64,000 bases of DNA from Campylorhamphus procurvoides (Eukaryota > Chordata > Aves > Passeriformes > Dendrocolaptidae): positions 521,772-585,771 of the forward strand of contig WBMV01003373.1 of assembly GCA_013396655.1 (NCBI GenBank), read 5' to 3'. A model generated the notes under the pieces. It made no database searches and was not told the DNA's origin. It worked only from the letters and a program-made list of their open reading frames with translations. Numbering within the stretch: the first letter of the stretch is position 1; every line of letters starts with the position of its first letter. The translations under genes and the position numbers were made by a program. Of this stretch, positions 49,009 through 60,300 are shown in pieces.

Positions 49009-51782
49009 CTGCCTCTGTTGGGAGGCAGAAAACCCCCAAAATCCACTCAACAGTAACCAGGAAAAAGAATATTAAAATCCAGGTTCTTGATACAAATTAT
49101 ATTTGAGTGGTAGTGACCCTGGTCCAAGCATAGCTTTTGAAAATCTGCCCTCATGCTTACTGAAATGCACACTGTAGTGCTGCTCTGCATTGCTGCCGTG
49201 GCTGCCAGGTGGGTAACAGAGGGTGGCACAGCCCAGCATGAGACATGCTGCCATATTATTCTTTACCAGGCAGTGCTGCTGTGGCCTCTGCATCCATATC
49301 CATCCTGTCGAGGACAAGGGCAAGAATACTCTGCCACAATTGAGCCTCTGTGCTTTTAGCACAGACATGGCTTTGTTAACAGTTGATTTGTCTAGCTTAC
49401 CACCGCTTTTTAACCCATCTCAGGACCATTATTACATTGATTTGTACATTGACTGTAGAACTGCTTTTATTGCAGGCATTTTCCTGGAAAGACAGAAATC
49501 AGTTTCTTATTTCTATGTATTTTCTTTCAATGAAGCCACCAAGCCATCTCCTTACCAATGCAGGGCATGGCATGTGTTGAGGGAAGAACATTTACCCCTG
49601 GTGGCTTTTGTAGTGAAGATGCTCAAAACTGTCCCTCAAGTTCCCTAGGAGATACTTTGGCTTTTTAGGAAACTATCCATAGGAGACTATTAAGAGTGCA
49701 AATACTGGCACACAGAAGGCTGAGCTCAATGATACTTCCTTTTATTTATGAGAAAGGAAGTAGAGCAGTGTATGAAGCTGGCAGTAAAGGAGAGGGTGCC
49801 GTATAGTTCCTACCTCTGCTGATAAAATTGAATTGACTTAGGACTGAATAGGGGTAATTACATGCCAGTGTTTGTCCTTCAGGCTCCAGGTGGTATCATG
49901 AGAGCTGCTGTTAGGAGAAAAAAAAGTAGTCCCAAGTTGGAGACGTGGTGCAGAAAATAGACTTAAGAACTGGAGGTTTCTCTTTCCTCAAAAAAAAGCA
50001 GGAAGAAGCTGCATATGACATTATACATTTTTGTGTAATGTAGTAACTGTGTTTTACAAGGCAAGCAATGTTCCACACCTGTGGTGCAGCATGGTCCATG
50101 TTACTCATACAGCTGCCTAAGGAACGGCATGTGTGGATGTGTGTGCACTCAGGGTGATCCATCGCCAGACCATGCTCAGTCTTGAGTATTCGAGAATCAA
50201 CTTGCTGCAAAAAATTTCTGCTGGAAGCTTTCTTTCGCAAGAGAAGAACCATGAATGAATCACATCTTTTATTTCTGCAAACATGTCCATAAATCGTTTT
50301 TAGACAAAAAAAACAAATGGATACGATTTTATCTGAGGGAAAGTCTTGTACAGCATATTAGGGTAAAAAAAACCCAAACAAGCTTCTTGCGAGTTGACTC
50401 CTCTGGAAGTTGGATATGTTTGAGTGAGGTCTTAATATGATCTGGAGGAATGCAAATGGAGCATGTGGCTCTTCATACTTCTAGTTATGGGCCTAAATTC
50501 TATGGGTCTTCTGTACAAATGGGATCTTGCTTACGTGAATGTGAGGTGTGGATTTAACACCTAGGAGAAGAAAACATCATGAAAGCATGTGTATATCTGA
50601 AAATATACACAGAGGTTCTGGCGGTCACATTTGTGCATAAACAAACATGCTCGTGTCTGTCTGAAGATGAAAGGGAGCTGAAAACATGAGCAAAACAATG
50701 TTGTGTCCAAGCATTCTTCAAAAGATCTATTTTCTGTGATAAACATATTGCCAGGATTGAGCTGTGCTCGTCTCATGAGTGAGCAGCTGGAATTATGATG
50801 AAAGTATAGTCACTTCTTCAAAATAAAGACAAGCTGATACTTGAAACAACAGGGAACTTGTAGGAAGATTGGCTTGTGAGCGAGGGGGAAGGTGATGTCA
50901 CGTGAATGCTGTTGTGGGATTTGAATGATTTAAACTGCATTGCTGCATCTGCCAAAGACTTGCAGCCCTCAATAAATAATTCATTCTGCTTTTGTTGTGG
51001 TTGTCCAGTTGCAAAATACTACAGGGTTTTCTACTTCCAGTATCTTTTTCCCTTTTCCTGGGTAGAGAGATTTAGTGTGTAAAGCTCTTGCCCTTCTCTA
51101 AGAGCTTGCACTAATGCAAATAAAATCAGATCTACTGCCTCTGCTAAACAAGGGGCCAAGTTCTGTGTGGCTTGCTTGGAGGAGGAGTAGGCACGTAGTC
51201 CCTGCGGCTTGCAATACTTTTCAGTGCACGCATGAAAATGGTGTGACACTCAGAGGACTCAAAATTAATTTCCTTACAGGTGAGGAAATCTCTGTTCCTC
51301 CTTGCAGAATGAAATATTTTATATGCTGCATTGGGGATGAAAGATAGTATATGCGGTAAGCAGAAAGTTATTGCTGTGTTTTGAGATGATGATTTATGAC
51401 TTCTTTGAAAATAAAATTGGTTCTGTTTAAGGCCAAGTCTTTTTGACCAGCCAAGTAAAAGCTTGGAGAATGCTAATACAGAGCTGGCAGTGGAGAAATG
51501 GATTGCTACTGCAGCATTTATTTTGAGTAAACTGTGACTGTTCATGTTTCCTACTGTCCTAGAGTTCAGGAGCACTGCAGAGGCACCAGCTACAGCAGAA
51601 CTGTCTTGTGAGGTTGAGTTTCGTAGTAATAATGAGCAAGATGCTTCTGAGATGTTTTACCAGTCTGAGATTAACAGACTAGGTTTTTTATTTTTTTGAA
51701 GAGTGAAAGTACAATTTCAGCTAAAGCAGTCTGAATAATTAGTAACATGCTTAAAAACATTCACTTTTTTTTGAAATTGCAG
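49009..51782 (+). other. Probable intron
   Basis: No repeat family or RNA gene recognised. At 51303-51353 an acceptor ('tgttcctccttgcag') and donor (gtaagc) pair enclose a segment with stops in every frame, so it is not coding. The remaining ORFs lack splice support. Confidence 0.35.
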
Positions 51783-51820
51783 TTCTGAGAGTAATTCAGT
51801 AGCAATAAGGACCCCTCCAG
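51783..51820 (+). CDS. Candidate internal exon C (38 nt)
   Basis: The acceptor is 'ttttttttgaaattgcag' and the donor 'ccctccag|gtgacc'. Two frames are closed (TGA at once, TAG later). The open one starts after one base and reads 'SESNSVAIRTPP' plus one G. It joins exon B (TG+T = Cys) and exon D (G+AG = Glu) without a frame break. Ser- and Pro-rich, probably disordered. Short exons of this size are easy to produce by chance, so the value lies in the double phase match. Confidence 0.4.
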
Positions 51821-52209
51821 GTGACCAAGTTGGAGCATTTTTCCCAGAGGAGGTCTGGGCTGAAGAAACAGTCTTTCATTCTTGGGTGCAGGTCACGTAC
51901 ACATCATCTGAAATGAAACATGTGCTCTTTCTGACTACAGAGGCTTTCCTGAATCCTCTTCTGTTCTACAGTAATTGGCTAAGAAATACTTCCCTTTGCA
52001 CAATTCCATGCTTCAGCATTTGCGGAAAAGTTGTTTTTTTTCAGCAGTGTTTAGGTAATTTTATTTTACCTAAGCATTATTGAAAAAAAGAAATAAAAAA
52101 CCACCACCCAAACTGAGCAAATAGCTGTTTTGTTGACTCACAGCATGGTAATATGAGACTTTATCATTAGTATGAAAAGTAGTAAATGATACTGACTGTG
52201 TTTAGGCAG

Positions 52210-52267
52210 AGGAAGACATATTTGTTTTAGACTTGCATTCTTTCGTGCCAGAAAAATCTGATTATGA
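52210..52267 (+). CDS. Candidate internal exon D (58 nt)
   Basis: The acceptor is 'ctgactgtgtttaggcag' and the donor 'gattatga|gtaagt', close to the ideal vertebrate donor. One frame ends in TAG and one in TGA. The open one starts after two bases and reads 'EDIFVLDLHSFVPEKSDY' plus GA. This is the most protein-like of the segments: acidic start, hydrophobic core FVLDLHSFV, then a charged end. Phase agrees with exon C upstream and with both 54291 and 61914 downstream. I cannot name the protein. Confidence 0.5.
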
Positions 52268-53050
52268 GTAAGTACCATTAAATATGTTTTAATACTGTGT
52301 GAAGCAATCATGGAAAATTCCCAGTTTGAGCTTGTGCAGGCATACAGTGAAGTCCATGTACTGTGAGTTGTGTTTGGGTTTTTCCTTCAGCTCTTAGGGC
52401 TTGGGGTTTTTTTATTATTATTTAAGTAAAAAGCACCTCTGTCTCTGGGCATGGAAGAATTAGTAATACTGCATTTTGAGTGCTACACTTGCTTTTTAAT
52501 TTAGGCGCCCTTATAATTTGACTTGAAATTACTGTGCAGTCACCTTATTTATAGATAATTTAAAGCATCATCCATGTGATGGAAAACCTGCAGAATCCTC
52601 ACAGGTCTCACAGACTGGGAAACTGCACCACACTGTGGGAAGAAGATGTTTGTGGAATTGTCTGGGCTGACATTTACAGAAGAGTTGGTTAGTTTAATTC
52701 AAAAGTTTACAGAAGAGTTGGTTAATGTAATTCATTGCTAAGTAAAATGAATTGCCATGCAAAGGTTTGTGCTGCCAAGTAGACATACTTTCAGAGGTAA
52801 CTAAGAGAGAAGTCATGGTTCCCTGGGCTTTAGGGTCAATGAGGATTGCTTGTGAAAATCTGCTGTCCACTGTGTTGATTCATAGCTTCCTGCATACCTT
52901 TTGGGTGGCAGGGCAAGCGAGGGAAGCTGGGAAATGCAGAGCAGGGGTATATAAACCTACTGAAGCAGTTTCCTTATGGGAGAAAAGCATGCTTTTGTCA
53001 GACTTAAAGTTTGCAGTATGATCTGTGTACATTGTCTATCTGCTGCCTGA
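52268..53050 (+). other. Probable intron with a 33-bp tandem duplication
   Basis: Unique sequence apart from the duplication listed at 52673-52738. No other exon supported. Confidence 0.35.
52673..52738. repeat. 33-bp tandem duplication, two copies
   Basis: 'tttacagaagagttggttag' with its following 13 bases (52673-52705) is repeated at 52706-52738 as 'tttacagaagagttggttaa' plus a variant end. The first 19 bases are identical; the rest has several changes. Confidence 0.9.
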
Positions 53051-53364
53051 TAGAGGTATCTCTCTACAACTGCCTGGAAGGAGGTCGTAGCCAGGTGGGG
53101 TTGGTCTCTTCTCGCAAGTAACAAGTGATAGGACAAGTGTAAACAGCCTCAGGTTGCACCAGGGGGGGTTTAGGTTGGTTATTAGGAAAAATTCCTTCAC
53201 CAAGAGGGTTGTCAAGTTTCAGATAAGGATGCCCAGGCAGAGACTGAGTCACCATCCCTGGAGGTATTTAAAATACACATAGACTATGCCACTTAATGGA
53301 CATGGTTTAGTGCTCAATGATGTTAGAAGTATTTTCTAACCTAAATCATTCTGTGATTCTGTGT
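53051..53364 (+). mobile_element. CR1 LINE fragment, plus strand
   Basis: 'ctctctacaactgcctggaa', 'ggtctcttctcgcaagtaac', 'tattaggaaaaattccttca' and 'gagtcaccatccctggaggt' follow the CR1 ORF2 end and 3' UTR in sense orientation. The tail 'aatcattctgtgattctgtg' carries the CR1 terminal octamers. About 310 bp, frame broken, inactive. Confidence 0.94.
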
Positions 53365-53617
53365 TAGTCTGAGGTATTGGATGATGTATATTGAAATATG
53401 TCTATCTCTTGAAGACAAAATGCCTAGAGTAAAAAGAGAAGGTTGCTTTTGGCTATGCTTTTGGTAGCAGCATGATCCCCTGCCTGTTGGTACATGCTGA
53501 GCTCTGTACAAAGATACTTCTGATTCACACGCAAATACATGTCGCACCTCCTAGGTTTCTGCTGTCATTTCATTACTTTCATCAGCCTTAAAGTCTGTTG
53601 AGTATCACTTTTGAATG

Positions 53618-54112
53618 TCATAGAGTGATAGAACAGTCTGGGTTGGAACAGATGTTAAAGATCATTTAGTTCCAATCCCCCACACCATGTGCATCCCCCT
53701 TTGTACCTCCCTCCCCTGGGCAGGGACACCTTCCACTAGACCAGGTTGCTCAAAGCCCATCCAACCTGGCCTTGAACACTTCCAGGGATGGGGCATCTAC
53801 AGTTTCTCTGGACAACCTAGTCCAGTGTTTCACCATCCTCACAGTGAGGAATATCTTTCTTATATGCAATCTAAAACTACCCTCTCTCAGTTTAAAGCCA
53901 TTTCTGCTTGTCCTTTCATTACATGCCGTTGTAAAACGTCCCTCTCCACCTTTCTTGTAGGGCCCCTTTAGGTACAGGAAGACCACTAAAAGGTCTCCCC
54001 AGAGTCTTCTCTTCTTCATCCTAAACCCCAGCTCTCTGTCTGCCTTCATAGGAAAGTTGTTCCATCCCCCTGATCATCCTGATGGCTCTCCTCAGTCTCA
54101 TGTATCTGTCTC
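53618..54112 (-). mobile_element. CR1 LINE fragment, minus strand, tail to tail with the previous copy
   Basis: 'tcatagagtgatagaacagt' and 'ctgggttggaacagatgtta' begin the complement of a CR1 3' end, followed by 'ggcagggacaccttccacta', 'gaccaggttgctcaaagccc', 'tccagggatggggcatctac', 'ccctctctcagtttaaagcc' and 'aaggtctccccagagtcttc'. The minus-strand frame (53750-54049) contains 'RLSRETVDAPSLEVFKARLD', the CR1 C-terminal motif. About 0.5 kb, 5'-truncated. An extra stretch near 53690-53710 is not part of the usual CR1 text. Its 3' end faces the 3' end of the plus-strand copy only about 250 bp away. Confidence 0.95.
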
Positions 54113-54290
54113 AAAGCAGCTGTGTTCCTGGCAGGTCTTCCTCTTGTCTCGCATCTGTTTTTCTAATCTGGGGAAGAACAGCTTTCCACAGCTGGCACTT
54201 GCAGGCTCTTCCATGCTGGGAGAGATGTGACTGTTGGTCACAGCTGGCAGGTCTGTGTGTGAAGGAAGCAGGATCTTCTCCCTGGTTCAG

Positions 54291-54308
54291 TTTGGCATCT
54301 CGACCCAA
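54291..54308 (+). CDS. Candidate 18-nt microexon F
   Basis: The acceptor is 'gatcttctccctggttcag', with a good pyrimidine tract; the exon is TTTGGCATCTCGACCCAA and the donor gtaagc. In the chain frame it joins exon D as GA+T (Asp), adds 'LASRP', and joins 61914 as AA+G (Lys). Its length is a multiple of three, so it can be skipped without a frameshift, as is usual for regulated microexons. With only 18 nt the coding evidence is weak; the call depends on the splice sites and on the two matching phases. Confidence 0.28.
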
Positions 54309-57300
54309 GTAAGCCACATAGATTAGTAAAGAGTCTGATTTCAGACCTGATCCTGGAGAAGTGGGGAGAAAAAAAAATTCTCCCTCTGCTGCAGTGGTGC
54401 TTCACTGCTTCCTTGAGCTAATGCCTTTGGCTAATGGGAAGAGCTTAGGTGCAAGGGGTTCCCACCTTGATAAATGAATGGTACATCTCTGGGAGATTAC
54501 AGTGTATAGTCAAAATCACTTGGCTGAGGAGGCCCTTTGCCTTCTGAGAGGCATTCAGCTCTTCAACCCTGGTGTTATTATGCTTTTGCACACTGGATGT
54601 AGTAAACCAGAAGAGAGTCTCAAACCAGATGTATTTGCGTGTACTCCTTGGACATTCATCTGGGATAAATACCTGTTTTGTCAGGTCATAATGCTTTAAA
54701 TCACTTATATTTGGTTAAGCTCTTTCAGTGGCCTTGTGCTTTAATTTCAGATTAAATCTTCTACGACCTTCTCTATAGTAAAACACACATGTGTGCAAAG
54801 AAAGAAATAAATTACAGAAGCAACTTCTCTGTGTTTCTGTTTCTTCTGCTCCTCCTACAAGTACTAGGTTGAGGTAGTCATTTTTTCTTTTGACAATTAC
54901 TAGCTCTTGTAAACATGCATTAAAGAAAAAAAAATAATGCCAGAGTCATGCAGTAAATGTCCATCCCTGTCATGAAAACAAGGATGCAGAATGGGAATGT
55001 GTCAAATCTCTGGGTGTGCCTGAAAATGAGGAGACATGCCACACCTTTTTGTTGAAAAGAGGAGTGCAGATTTTAAACTTCTTTGGAAAGGTGCTGCAAG
55101 CCATGAACAAAGGTGTGTCACTGCATATCCAAGGAACCTCTGAGCTGCTTTGTTTGACCTGCCTCAGTCTATAGACCTGCCACTTGTCTATAGTTGTGAG
55201 ATGGAACAATATGAAATTACAGTGTTTAGTCCAGTGTATGGTGTGCAAATCTGTGGCAGAAGGGGGGGTTTGCTGATATGTAATACATGTTCTGTTTCTG
55301 GGTAGCCTAGTAGAGGTGTTCACTTCTGACAGTTTAGTGGTGAATGAACTTCAAAGAAGTACATTTTTTATATGTAGTATATAGGAAAAATGCCAATAAA
55401 AGAAATAATGACTTGCCATGAAGACTTGGATGGCTTGCCCTGTAGATGCTTCATTTTACAGTTCCTCAAATACAGAAAAATCAAAACAGATATGCTAATA
55501 AGAGTAGCATTACTGGAAGGAAATGTATCTGGTCAGGGAGAAGTGGTGTAAGCAAAAAAGCAGGAGATTGCTTTTCAGGGGGTTGTGACCTTGAGCAGCT
55601 GAATATAATGAATGCAGTGTTTCAGGCTGCCTATTTACCTTGCAACTGCTGCATACCATTGGTATTCATCAGCAGGGACAGGCTCTATAGTGGGAAGCCT
55701 TGCAAAGCATCACCTTGTATCTGAGAGAACTTTAAAGTTGATAAAATGCAAAAGTGTTCAAAGTGCATTCAGAAACACTGCCTTTTATCTGAACTTCATG
55801 GATTTCTAACTTTACCCAATATATAAACTTTATTGCTAAATATTCCTTGGATATGGGTCCCAAACTCTCTTTTCTACTATGCTTCACCTTCTGTCTCTAT
55901 TACAGTGGTGTAAAATGCCACCAGTGCAAACTGCTTTGGTATCATGTTTCCTCTGGGAAAGCAGAGATTAACCCTGGTTGACAGTCTTCTGCCCACACCA
56001 TGCAGCAGCTGAAAAAAAGGCTGGGCTGGGATTAAATTTCTGTTCCACTACTGCCACCAAATCTTTCTTGTCCCTTGTGCGCTGGTGAAGTGAAATAGGT
56101 GTTTTCAACTGCATATTGCAATTTATTTTTGCTTAAAAACATTTAATCACAGGTTTGAGGAGTAACTCACGAGCAGATATTTCATATTTACTGACACCTT
56201 GGTGTTTCAGTGTTGGTAGATTAGATCCTATTTATGAGCCATTTACAAACAATGAATTTTGAATTGAATAATAAATTATTTAAGGTTACAGGTTTTTATC
56301 CTTTGCAGTTTGACACATTCTCTTCATATTTCAAGAGAAAATACATTGAAAGACAACAATTATCAAATCTTCTGTGTTTTACATCTCTGTTCATGGCTGA
56401 GTGCTAAAATTTTTTGTGAGTCTTTTTTGAGTTTCTGACCTGATAAGGAGAAGGTGGTAATCATTGGAAGAGGAGATGGGAAGAGCTAACAGCCAGTCCT
56501 CCTGCCTGCTCCAGTGACGTGTCCACCAAAGTCTCAGGCATCCCAAAATAGTGATCGGAGTAGGCAAGACAAACAAAAAGAGGATTTAGGAAAGTGGAAG
56601 AAAGGACGCTCTTCAGGATTGTAGACAGGTGCAATAATTTTACAGAGTCCTGTTAGTATCCTCTTTTTCAACCGCTGTGAATGCAAGTTAATCCTTAAAT
56701 AAATGGAAAGTGGGGTAAACTCTTTCTTTTCCCCCTAAGTGTGTAGACTTGTGTTTCTTTATAGGTCTGCTGAGGAATCTAACTGAGGGTCATCCTTCAG
56801 CTCTCTTCCAGCCATTCCATCCCCTTTGAAAATTGAGAATATCTATTTAAACAGTGTATAGCCAGATTACTCTTTTCCCTAGGTGCTTACTTCTGTCCTG
56901 TTGGTTGAAGCTCCCATAACTCTCCAGGAAACATGCTTACCCTTTTCTGTGTAGAACTACAATACCTGTTACTTGGTGTGTTGTGAATGCATTCATAACA
57001 TAATGAATAACATAACATAACATAATGCTGGGATTTAATTAAAACACTGTTGCCTGCTTCCTTTTGTTAAGATGTGCATTTCATTGCTGCATGCGTGGCA
57101 GTGAGCTGTAGAAAGCCAGAGGTCAGAAGGCATCAGAAGTTACACACCGTAAAAGGTGCCAATGTCCTTCTAAGTTACAAAATCATTCCCATGATGAGGC
57201 TGGTCAGGCACATGCTGAATGAGACACTAAGGCTGAGCTCAGACAATACTCACCAGGCATAGCAGTGTACCTCGGCATCCCCTGCGCTCCCTGTATGTGT

Positions 57301-60300
57301 GAACTGTGCTTGCCAGCCTTTCTGCCTCAGGTACATGGGAATAAGCCAGTGCTCTGCCCTGTAATGATAAAGTGTGCCATTAGGTTTTGCTTAATTGGTC
57401 GTGTTTTCATCAGGTGATCTCCAGACAGGCAGTTTGGAGTTGCTCAGTGATTATTGTGGTTTGCAGTGAACAAATTAGTGTGGGAATTTGCTAACATTAG
57501 CCTTCCGACTTCAGTGGCAGCAGCAGCTTTTTACTATGTTCACCTGAAGCACAAAGGTAAGGAGGGAGAGCACAGGAGGGGTACTGTGTTGCTGGCCACT
57601 CACTAGGGCATCTGTGCTCTGGCAAAGGATCATCCAGTTTTCCAGACCTGTTTCTAGAAGCCAGGCAGTGCAGGTGGGCTTCAGACATATGGGAAGGTGA
57701 TTCCCCAAAGTGATTTGCTTACCTCCTGGATTTTTAGTATTAATTATTTTTTATTTATTTAATTTTTAAGGATCATTAAGTCCTAGAAATGTAGTATTGG
57801 AAGCAAGTATTGAAGCAAACCTGAAGTTGCTTCATAACCTATGTTGGACTTGTTCTATGTGATGCTACAAGTTTGATAACATCTGCCCAAGCTTCCCAAT
57901 GAGCCTCAGTGCTGCTGCTACCCAGTTGCTGCAATCACTTGCTGCAGGCCAGAAAACCACGTTTTCTTGGCTGGGTGTGTAGGCATGACATGTTTATTCT
58001 TCAATGAGCTCCTCTGGGCTCCTGTTCCTGCGTTTGAGCTGTGGTGTGCTGCCTTGTGCCTGCCCTGAGGGACCACACATGCATGGGGCAGGCTGCTGGG
58101 CTGCTGAGCTGTCTTAGCAGTTGGAGCTGGTCTTGCAAAGAGGTGCTTGCCTCAAATCTGGACTATTACCCCTGATTTATAGCAGGGCTTATCAACAGGT
58201 CAAGCAGGGCTGCTGGTGAAAGCTGCTAGGTGAATCTCTGTGGCTCAGGGAAACAGCGGGCTTAAGCTCCAACTGCTGAGCTCGGTGCAACCCAAACCTC
58301 TCAGCTCCATGTGGTCGAAGTGTAACTGGGATTTGTGTCTCAGCATGGGGTCAGATGGCCAGATGGGCCTTCAGAAAGTCAAGCCTGAAATGGTTGTTGA
58401 AAATTCTACTGAACAGGTCCAACAGCACATCCTAATTTACCAACTGTCTGGTGTTTTTCATCTGTTCCTCCTTGTTTCCTTGTTCCATTAGGTATTAATC
58501 ATAGCAAGTCCTTATCCTACAGATGTTTACTCGTACAGAGGGTTCTATCTGTAGGACATGGCAGTTGCTCAAAGTTAGGATAGGATTCTGATATTTGTAG
58601 GGCAAAACCCATTTAGTTTGCCAAAACTATATTGATTAAAAAAACCAACAAAGAACAACAAAAAAACCCAAAGCCAAATTTAAGCATGAACTAGCAACGA
58701 AAAGAAATAATTCATTGCAATTGCATACTTTTAATATTTGTGTCCTGATGGTGAGAGAGAGATTTGTAATGATCATACTGTGAAAGCAAAGCTGCAAAGT
58801 GAAATGAAGCCTCCTGAATAATTTATTGTAAATTCAGTATGAGGGGATCAATACAGCTTTGGAGAAGAAGTTATGACCTGACATTTAAAATTCCCCTATT
58901 TTCGATAATAATTGTTTCTATTAATAAATGAATGAAAGAACCATGAGTGACTAGTCCATTATTCTCTTTTCTCACTCCTTTTCACACCTACTTTCTTAGC
59001 CATGGGATAAAGTCATGCTAAGTCTTAGTGCACCAAGGTGTGAACTGTGTCTCTCCAAAATCCTGAGTTTTAATTTCAAGCAAATATGGAGCTTGAAAGA
59101 AGAGTGGGGGGAGAAACCCCAAACAAACCTCTTATAAAGAATGTGAGCTGGATAGATTAGTTTGGTTTGTCTAAAGGCTCTGATCTTACAGCTGTTTTTT
59201 GCAAGTTAAGCCTGGAAATATTTTCTCTCCTTGCCCATCCCTACTTCAAGCCATGAAAATTATTCATGTGTAAACTGAAATTTTTGAGTTGCAGTAAGAC
59301 ATAAACAAAACACACAAAAAAAATCCATCTAATATTTTCAGACCTGTAAAAGGATCATGCAAATTGACAATATAGAAGTAAGAGCTGAAGTGGAACCTTT
59401 TGTACTTTGATGCCAGTAACTTGCAAAGTGAAAGCTATGGCATTATTCTCAAGAATAATTTTTAAGTATGCTTGTTACTTTGCACAGTCTGCTGTTTAAT
59501 ATGGATTATCTTTTTCACATGAGAATCCCACTTGACTAAAGATATCTTTTTCTCAAATTGCTTGCTTTTTTGCCACAAGAGTAGAAAAAAAAGAATAAAG
59601 ACAACACAGAGCTTTCCATAAACCAGGAAGAGTCCTTGCATTGCTAAGTACGGTTTCTTCTGCTTTCTTTCAGGTGCAACACTGACATTTTATTGATGAT
59701 GCTTCTTGATACAAGAAGGCTTTGATAAATACTACCAGAATAAAATCAGATGGCTGGCAAAGAGTGGTCAGTGGTAGAAAATGTATATTGATCAGAAGTT
59801 TCATCTACCTGGCAAATTCAAATCAGGCCGAACCACTCTAAAGTCCCTCTAGACAAGGCGTATCCATGCTTGTGTAACACAACTAGCAGCTGTGGGAAGA
59901 CTAGTACTATAGAGTTGTTCTGTATTGGATTTTCTTCTAAAATTTTCATATCCAGGTACATAGAGAACAATGTTGAAAACAATGTTAAGTATTAAACAGT
60001 CCTTGACTAATGAAACTAATGAAAAGCCTAATGTCTCATGAAAGTAAATTGTAAATGCCTCTCTTCGGGACCCATGTGTCGGAAGGGATGTTTTTTTGTT
60101 TTTACACTTAATCAGCTTTAAAGTACTCAAAGTGTTCCTCCGAAACAAAATGTTTTGAAATGAATCTGGATATGTATATTTGCAAGCAGAAGTTTGCATT
60201 TTGCAAACAAGACTCTCCATGGCCTTTACAGACAGTCAGTGAGAAATATCTCTCCCGTTCAGTCTCATACTAAACCTAGTTTCAGAGTGGTTGGTCTCTC

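Noticed and set aside
51303..51353. Acceptor 'cctccttgcag' and donor 'gcg|gtaagc' enclosing a possible exon
   Set aside because: All three frames contain stops before the donor.
54870..54890. 'ttgaggtagt', similar to the let-7 seed
   Set aside because: Only the first bases match; there is no let-7 3' half and no hairpin arm in the flanks.
59674..59760. Possible terminal exon with strong acceptor, stop and AATAAA
   Set aside because: It opens in the chain phase but the 17-residue tail is unremarkable, and a competing internal exon (61914) fits better; kept only as an alternative.
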